From the NCBI GenBank assembly GCA_018873225.1, contig JAEILZ010000007.1, forward strand, positions 2,294,001-2,358,000: a DNA stretch of 64,000 bases. Reading direction: 5' to 3'. Numbering within the stretch: position 1 is the stretch's first letter; each line of letters starts with the position of its first letter. Below are positions 57,956 to 64,000 of this stretch, in pieces. The translations under genes were made by a program, and so were the position numbers. Source of the stretch: [Phialemoniopsis] sp. UDSM-2020 (Eukaryota > Ascomycota > Sordariomycetes > Thyridiales > Thyridiaceae). The notes under the pieces are model-generated. The model was not told where the DNA came from. It was given only the letters and a program-made list of their open reading frames with translations, and searched no databases.

Positions 57956-59052
57956 GGTGCAATGGCTTGCTTGTTATGGGATGTCGTTGACGGTCAGATG
58001 CATCTGGTGGGGGGGAGACGCGTCGATGGTGTGTGCTGGGCGCGACTTGGCAGAGGCCCAGGATCTCGGGGATACGGTCTCACGTGCAAGGCTTATGCAG
58101 TGGCGTTGCGCCCACACTGATCGATCTCCCTGGGTCTGCCTGGCTGTTTCACATTCTTCTATCGCAAAATTTGGGATGATGAAAGGTTCAATTCTTCAGT
58201 GAGCATTTTACATAGCTACTTAGGCCTGCCAAATTCTATTCCCTCAATGCCTCCTTTCTCTTTCTGCCTGCCACAAGGATACTATCGCAGTACAGGAGAC
58301 CCCTGGAAAATTGGGGCGGAATTTAGTTTGTCCCAGCGTTTTCAGTGTTTCCCCAGAATTGTCTAGACCAGAAAGATCGATCAAATCAATTTATCTTATC
58401 GCATAGTGGGAGAGGCCCCTGTAACTAGGCTTGCTAGGGTAGGTATTTGTCGTGTCTAGTGGCGGATTAATAACGCCGGCGACGAGGAAGATTGATTGCC
58501 ATATCCTCAAAATTCCACGAGGACTCACGAGGTGGTCGTCCATCTCCATACCGCATCGCCGTTCGACAGCACCTTGTCGTTCCCTTCTTTTGGTCGGCTT
58601 TCTCTTCCAATCTTGCCATTCGCCTGGCTTCTGACTGTGCATCTGTCCAGAATCCACGCTGTCGTTCTTTTTTTGCCACTTTTCACCTCCATCATCGAAA
58701 GGCCACGGTTGCGATTTCCCTCGGGCCAGTCTAACCCGGAACAAGGCAGCAATTTGAACCTCGAGACGTTGTGATTTGCTATTCAACCGGGTTCTATCTT
58801 AATTCGGTACGGCGCAGTCATTGGAAGCTTCATCTTTCGTGTCAACTCCAACTGCTGCTTGTCAGTCACATCGTACATACTTTCACAGTACAACCGCTTT
58901 TCCCCCCTTACGAAACAAGCCTTTTCCAAGCACATACGCCATACCGACTTGCACGACAAAGAGCCGTCCTCTTTCGTCATACAGCTAAATTATCTTGGGG
59001 CGAATCGAAAGCCTTTCCCCGCGCGAGACATAACTTGTGTAACACTACACCT
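57956..59052. other. Divergent intergenic region (CENP-O / acetyl-CoA transporter)
   Basis: About 1.1 kb between divergent genes. The plus-strand frame of the transporter stays open for 94 codons upstream of its ATG without another ATG and is treated as leader. No other gene is seen. Confidence 0.5.
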
Positions 59053-60845
59053 ATGACTGCCCGGAACCGCCAAGGGAAACCGCCCAAGCAGAACGGTCTG
59101 ACTGTCGACACCTCGAAAGGGGCTCCGACAAGCAGCCAACCCAACGGCGACGGTATGAATAACAACCTCGAATACCGGCGCAAAGGCGCACCCCAAGACT
59201 CGGACACCGTGACGGCCAACCACATAGCGCGAGAGTCCTTCTCCCTCGACGACCATGTCGTCGCAACCCCGACCATGAACAACCACGGTTTCTGGGAGCT
59301 CCCCAAATCCGACCAGCGGAATTTTGGGCTGCTCGTCCTCCTATACTTTTTGCAAGGAATCCCCATGGGTTTGGCAGGTGGCTCTGTGCCCTTCCTGCTC
59401 AAGGACCACATGTCATACAGCGAGATTGGTGTCTTCAGTCTAGCTTCTTATCCCTACTCTCTGAAGCTGCTGTGGAGTCCTATTGTCGATGCGGTCTGGA
59501 ACCCCAGCCTCGGGCGGAGAAAGAGCTGGATCCTACCTATCCAGGTCTTGTCGGGTATGGGAATGCTGTGGCTTGGATCGCACATTGAAAGCATGATGAC
59601 TATGACTGGCAAGCCGGGCGGCCCGACTGTCTGGGGCTTTACTGGGTGGTGGTTCTTCCTGGTACTCATGTGCGCCACACAGGATATTGCTGTCGACGGT
59701 TGGGCCTTGACACTCTTGACGCCCGGAAACGTTTCCTACGCCTCTACTGCTCAGACTGTCGGCCTCACTGCAGGGCAGTTCTTGTCTTATACCGTTTTCT
59801 TGGCATTCAACTCAAAGGACTTTGCCAACAAATACTTCCGTACCGAGCCTCTGGACTACGGTCTGATGAGCCTCTCCGGATATCTCACATTTTGGGGCTG
59901 GGCTTTCATCGCTGTCACCATTGGACTTGCTCTTATGAAGAGAGAGGAGAAGACGAGGAACGAGGATGGTGTCTGGGATGTATACAAGATCATGTGGGGC
60001 GTCCTGAAGCTCAAGAACGTCCAGACCATCATCCTTGTCCACCTGATCGCCAAGATCGGATTCCAGGCCAATGATGGTGTCACCAACCTCAAACTCCTCG
60101 ACAAGGGCTTTGGAACCGACAACATGGCGCTGACTGTCCTCATCGACTTCCCCTTCGAGATCGGCCTGGGCTACTACGTCGGCAAGTGGTCGCAGAAATA
60201 CACGCCCATGCGGATCTGGTGCTGGGGCTTCGTCGGTCGTCTCGCCGCCGCTGTCTTTGCGCAGTTCACCGTCATCATCTTCCCCGCCAGCGGCGTCGAG
60301 TTCTGGTATCTCCTCGTCGTCATCGCCGAGCACGTCCTCTCCACATTCATGAATACGGTCATGTTCGTCGCCGTGTCGGCCTTCCACGCGCGGATCGCAG
60401 ACCCCGTCATCGGCGGTACCTACATGACCCTTCTTGCCACGTGAGTAGTTTCTTTCCGTTCTACTACTTTTCTCAGGGACCTCTTTTGCTAACAGTAACC
60501 ACCAGCGTCTCCAACCTGGGAGGAACCTTCCCGCGCTACTTTGTGCTCCGGCTCGTCGACTATTTCACCAGCGCCACCTGCCACCCGGGCAGGCCTGACC
60601 CCTCGGCCCACCTCAAGGGCCTGCCCGTGACCGAGCCCTTCTCGTGCGCCGTCCAGTCCGAGAAGGAGCGCTGCCTGGCCGGCGGCGGCACCTGCGAGAT
60701 GATCCGCGATGGTTACTACATCGTCAACATCTTGTGCGTGCTGTTTGGCCTCTTCACCTTCTTCTCCTTCATCAGGCCGAGGGTGCTCCACCTGCAGAGT
60801 CTGCCCATGAGGGCGTGGCGTCTGGCGGGCGGTGCAGCCAAGTGA
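59053..60845 (+). CDS. Acetyl-CoA transporter (SLC33A1/AT-1 family)
   Basis: Exons 59053-60440 and 60506-60845 give 575 residues. After an 85-residue polar N-terminus come about twelve membrane segments. Family signatures are 'LLYFLQGIPMGLAGGSVPFL', 'YSLKLLWSPIVDAVW', 'RRKSWILPIQ', 'CATQDIAVDGWALTLL' and, in exon 2, 'VSNLGGTFPRYFVLRLVDYF'. These match the acetyl-CoA:CoA antiporter of the endoplasmic reticulum in animals, which supplies acetyl-CoA for lumenal acetylation; yeast has a related protein. The lumenal loop before the last segment has several cysteines (TCHPG, FSCAV, RCLAGGGTC). The C-terminus is short and basic. The gene has a single intron, 60441-60505. Confidence 0.92.
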
Positions 60846-61680
60846 GAGGAATAGAGAAATATGGAGGCTGGAGGCTGCTGTATCATCTTCCTCGGGGATG
60901 ACTATACCAGCCAACACTCCAGGCCGGTTCAATGTATAAAAATCCTTGAAAAGTAGATAGTGTATGAACCAGCCTAGAAATGTAAATTACTTCAAATCAC
61001 AACGTTCCATGGGATGAGTGCGAAAACCGAGACACATCACTCACTCCAGAAGCATCAACTAACTGTTCAAGTAGAGTAAAGAGTATTATGTATCTGAGCT
61101 ATCTAGAGGTATATTCAGCCCGAAGTACGGGGGTACGAGGCAGCAGATCGCGCGCGCGTGGTATTGTAAACGAACGAGCGATCTTGGCAAAAGCAGATCA
61201 TCCCTCCCCAAGCACCACCCCCTTTCCACCCATCATCCTCAAAAAGCGGTTCGCTATGCAACTATGTATTTCGTAACGAGTGACTAACAAAGGGGACAAG
61301 GAGGAAAAAAGGTAAATTGACAAAAAGGGGTAGTCCTTCTCAAATTCCAATCTTGAGGGTCTCGAGAGAAGAGAAGAAACAGGAAAATGCAAGAAAATCA
61401 TTGCTGAAATCGGGGGGTATCATTCTAGGTCCAGATTCTTCGATATCTTTCCTTCTGTTCTGTCGGTACCACTGCGATCGACATTATTTATCGTCTTGAC
61501 GAAACGCTCTTACAACTTCCGTTCTCTTCTCTCTCTTTTTTTTGGTGTGATGATTTGAATTTTGATTGACAAAGGAAAATAAGTTGATAATTCGCCGGGA
61601 AATTTGTTTCCCTGGCTATTCTGCAGGGGCCAACGCCTCGTTCAAGTCGGACCAGTCATCATGAGGGAAAAAAGTCTCGT
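60846..61680. other. Convergent 3' flanks, no gene
   Basis: About 830 bp between convergent genes. Only AT-rich 3' flanking sequence and short frames are seen; a T-run lies near 61533-61543. Confidence 0.5.
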
Positions 61681-64000
61681 TTAATCGTCAAAGAAACCCG
61701 CGTCGTCAAAATCTTCAGCGTGAGCATCAGAGTCATAACCGCTGTTCCGCATCATAGGCGGCGTCATCGGCTGCTGTGCCCGGCTCTGCTTTCTAGGCGG
61801 TGTCGCACGGACGGGCATCTTCTCCTCTTGTCTCGGCGTCATGGACGAGCCGCGAGGACGCGACTGGCTGGCGAGTGGCTGGCTGCTGTATCGGCGGCCA
61901 GTACTGGCAAAGGCCGTCGGCTGGGCCTGTCCAGAGGGTGGCGTTTGCCGCACGCCCGAGGCGGGCGGTGTCAGCAAGCCCCAGAGTGCTTGTTGACCCG
62001 ATGGGCTGCTCTTGGAGGGCGTTGACTGGTGCCCGTGGGCAGGAGAGTTGAGGACGCTGGAGATGCTGCCCATGGTGCCATTGGGGTCGCGGGACTTTCG
62101 CCAGTTGCCCCATGCAGCAGCCAGAGGCCCGACAGCTTGGGCGACTCTGGGTGTTGCAGCATCACGGATGGTAGCCGCAATGTTGGGCAAGTTGATGGCA
62201 GAGCCGCCGTTCATTGCCCGCTCACGCTCCTGCTCCTCCATTTGAAGGTTGGCGTTGAGACGGATCGCGGCGTCCTTGACTGCATTCCTGTCGTAGTCAT
62301 CACGCCCAAGCGCGGCAATGATGTCCTGGAGATCAGAGTGTCTCACAGCAAGAAGCTCACGAAGCCAGACAATCTCGTCGTCGCGCTTCATGATCTTGGT
62401 AGGAGCGTCAGGGTCAAGCTTGGAGTTCTCGTGCTCAAGCTCCTCAATACGCTGCTCGCGTGCCTGAAGCTGCTCCTGAAGAACCATGATCGACTCCCGA
62501 AGGGCTTGCGGCGAGATCTTCTCGGGCAGCTCCATAGCGCGGGAAACAGCTGGCATGGACTGAACCGCAGGGGCAGGCTGCAGAGGCGACTCTGGCACGG
62601 GAGACTTCGCAGCCTTGGCGGCAGCCAGAGCAGCCTCCTTAGCAATCTCAAGCTTCTCCTCGAGATGAGCAACGCGATCTTGCAGGTGCTCTGTCTTGGA
62701 GGTCGAGATGCTAAGGCGCTCCAGAAGGTTCTGTTCTGACCTCTGGGCGTCTTCAGTGAGGTTATTGACTTGACGATCATAACGGGTCTGCAGATCCTCC
62801 ATCTCATTCTGGTGTTTGCGAGCGAGGTCCTCCAGATCACCCTTCTTGGACGACTCCGCATCTTCGAGGAGCATCTCGTGTCGAGCCTTGGCAGTGTCGG
62901 CGTCGAGCTTGACTTGGTCGAGTTGAGACCGGAGTCTCGCGAGTTGGTCCTCATAATCATCACGGACCACATTGACTTGATGATTGGCATCCTCGATCTC
63001 GCCTTGCATAGAATCCCTGGTGCGTTGGACCTCTCGGGCTCCAGACTCTCGGGCCTGCTCGAACTCAGCCTGGTAGCGAAGGGTGCTCTGCTGCAGTTTG
63101 TGGTTCTCGGTACGGAGCTCCCCAATGAGAGCCTCAAGACGCTTACACTCGTTGACCGCACGCATTCCTTGCCTCTCGCCGCCCTCGAGCCTCTCGAGCT
63201 CCTCCTCGAGGCGCTCGCGGGTCTTAGCCTCAGCTTGAAGCTTGGCGTCAAGCACCTCTTGACGGGCAAGGAGCGCCTGCTCCTTCTTGATACGGCGGGC
63301 GCTCTCCTCGGCAACCTCGCGGGCGGCTCTTGACATGTCTTCTTGGAGAGCAACGAACTTCTGGCGCCAGCTGTCCCGCAGGCGCTCGTTCTCCTCCAAT
63401 TGAGTGCCGAGGGTGTCGATGACCTTCTTGAGATGCTTGTTCTCGCCAGTAACCTGGACAATATCGTCTCCTTGTCGCTGGGAAAGATCAATGGCGCGCT
63501 CGGCCTCAACCTTCCAGTGTCGGGCTTCTTGTCGGGTGTCACGGAGTTCAACCTCTGCAACATTGAGGCGGTTCTGCAGGTCACTATGCGTCTTCTGGTT
63601 GTTGGTCTGGGCCTGCTCCAGAAGAGTGAGCCGCATAGCGCTCTTGCCGCGGTTCTCCTCAATGGACTTAAGCTTCTGGTCCTTGTCCTCCAGCGTCTCC
63701 CGTAGGCGGCCTTCCTCCTCAGATGAGATCCGGAGTAGGCGCTGAACCTCGGACAGCCTGTCTTCGGCGGCACGACGACCATTCATTTCCTCCTCGGTCC
63801 TCATCTCCTGCTGCTTCAGGCGATCCTCCAGATCAGCCACACGCTGATCGAAGGCACTGCGATTCATGATCTCGACCTCGATCTTGGTCTCTGCAAGCTC
63901 GAGCTTCCGGGTCATTTCTGCAGTTTGGTCCTCAGCAGCTCGCCTTGAGTTGAGCTCAGTCTCAACCTTCTCCTCCGACAGGCGCAGTCGTTGCTCCTGG
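61681..64000 (-). CDS. Large coiled-coil protein, C-terminal part (partial)
   Basis: The frame is open from the right edge to a TAA at 61681 and gives 773 residues; the N-terminus is outside the window. From the edge to about residue 490 it is continuous coiled coil rich in Glu, Arg, Gln and Leu heptads, with no globular break. A Pro/Ala linker follows, then a short helix 'ELEHENSKLDPDAPTKIMKR' and 'EIVWLRELLAVRHSDLQDII', which is the most conserved-looking element. The last 170 residues are disordered, Ser/Pro/Gln/Arg-rich, ending with an acidic tail. The pattern resembles fungal septation, spindle-pole or involucrin-repeat-type coiled-coil proteins (for example those with an upregulated-during-septation domain at the N-terminus), but the diagnostic part is not visible. 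No motor or kinase motif is seen. Confidence 0.8.
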   Translation of the reverse strand, partial: QEQRLRLSEEKVETELNSRRAAEDQTAEMTRKLELAETKIEVEIMNRSAFDQRVADLEDRLKQQEMRTEEEMNGRRAAEDRLSEVQRLLRISSEEEGRLRETLEDKDQKLKSIEENRGKSAMRLTLLEQAQTNNQKTHSDLQNRLNVAEVELRDTRQEARHWKVEAERAIDLSQRQGDDIVQVTGENKHLKKVIDTLGTQLEENERLRDSWRQKFVALQEDMSRAAREVAEESARRIKKEQALLARQEVLDAKLQAEAKTRERLEEELERLEGGERQGMRAVNECKRLEALIGELRTENHKLQQSTLRYQAEFEQARESGAREVQRTRDSMQGEIEDANHQVNVVRDDYEDQLARLRSQLDQVKLDADTAKARHEMLLEDAESSKKGDLEDLARKHQNEMEDLQTRYDRQVNNLTEDAQRSEQNLLERLSISTSKTEHLQDRVAHLEEKLEIAKEAALAAAKAAKSPVPESPLQPAPAVQSMPAVSRAMELPEKISPQALRESIMVLQEQLQAREQRIEELEHENSKLDPDAPTKIMKRDDEIVWLRELLAVRHSDLQDIIAALGRDDYDRNAVKDAAIRLNANLQMEEQERERAMNGGSAINLPNIAATIRDAATPRVAQAVGPLAAAWGNWRKSRDPNGTMGSISSVLNSPAHGHQSTPSKSSPSGQQALWGLLTPPASGVRQTPPSGQAQPTAFASTGRRYSSQPLASQSRPRGSSMTPRQEEKMPVRATPPRKQSRAQQPMTPPMMRNSGYDSDAHAEDFDDAGFFDD

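Noticed and set aside
58771..59052. In-frame upstream extension of the acetyl-CoA transporter
   Set aside because: The extension has only a GTG and no ATG; the leader composition differs from coding sequence, so the ATG at 59053 was kept.
62388..63782. 464-codon frame overlapping the coiled-coil gene on the same strand
   Set aside because: It is a shifted-frame shadow; its Arg/Ser-rich translation has no heptads or domain, while the other frame is clean coiled coil.
1..64000. CRISPR arrays, prophage, insertion sequences, bacterial operons
   Set aside because: The window is eukaryotic with spliceosomal introns; no direct-repeat arrays, transposase or integrase frames were seen.

Overview
The window is nuclear DNA of a filamentous ascomycete, most likely a Sordariomycete and plausibly of the order Hypocreales. 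The evidence is genes split by 48-80 nt introns with GTAAGT-type donors and CTAAC-like branch points, a full-length AreA/NIT2 GATA factor with the fungal C-terminus, DASH and CENP-O kinetochore subunits, an NDR kinase of the Dbf2 type, and GPI-anchored cell-wall proteins. Eighteen complete protein genes, two partial ones at the edges and two tRNA-Arg genes can be supported. I rebuilt exon structures by hand from splice sites and reading frame.

Layout. 1-8.4 kb: 3' part of a ketopantoate-reductase-family gene with a long Pro-rich tail, HSK3 of the DASH complex, a small secreted protein and an MCT-type transporter. 9.3-14.4 kb: a WBP11-type splicing factor and the nitrogen regulator areA, both on the minus strand. 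14.4-21.4 kb: about 7 kb with no recognisable gene, upstream of areA. 21.4-33.3 kb: a Gly-rich GPI-anchored protein, DBF2 kinase, a secreted CREG-type protein and a 1052-residue fungal protein of unknown function. 35-43 kb: divergent roadblock/LC7 and IPI1 genes, a DEAD-box RNA helicase, and phosphopantothenate-cysteine ligase. 43-49.9 kb: a secreted amidase, tRNA-Arg(CCG), tRNA-Arg(CCU), an MFS transporter and a SET-domain protein. 51-61 kb: class II fructose-bisphosphate aldolase, a Pro-rich GPI protein, CENP-O, and an acetyl-CoA transporter. 61.7-64 kb: the C-terminal part of a large coiled-coil protein.

Most genes are unrelated housekeeping loci (splicing, ribosome assembly, kinetochore, cytokinesis, glycolysis, CoA synthesis, nitrogen control). 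I see no biosynthetic cluster, transposon or CRISPR array. Two pantothenate/CoA-related genes occur 40 kb apart, which looks incidental.

The most interesting signal is in the DEAD-box helicase. Codon 64 is an in-frame TAG where the surrounding frame expects tryptophan (TGG), and the frame is perfectly open on both sides. The A of the TAG lies in the 7-nt loop of a 9-bp hairpin and follows a U. That is the configuration favoured by the A-to-I mRNA editing known from sexual development of Fusarium and Neurospora. The second is a tRNA-Arg(CCU) whose stems are intact but whose near-universal G18 and T55 elbow bases are both changed.
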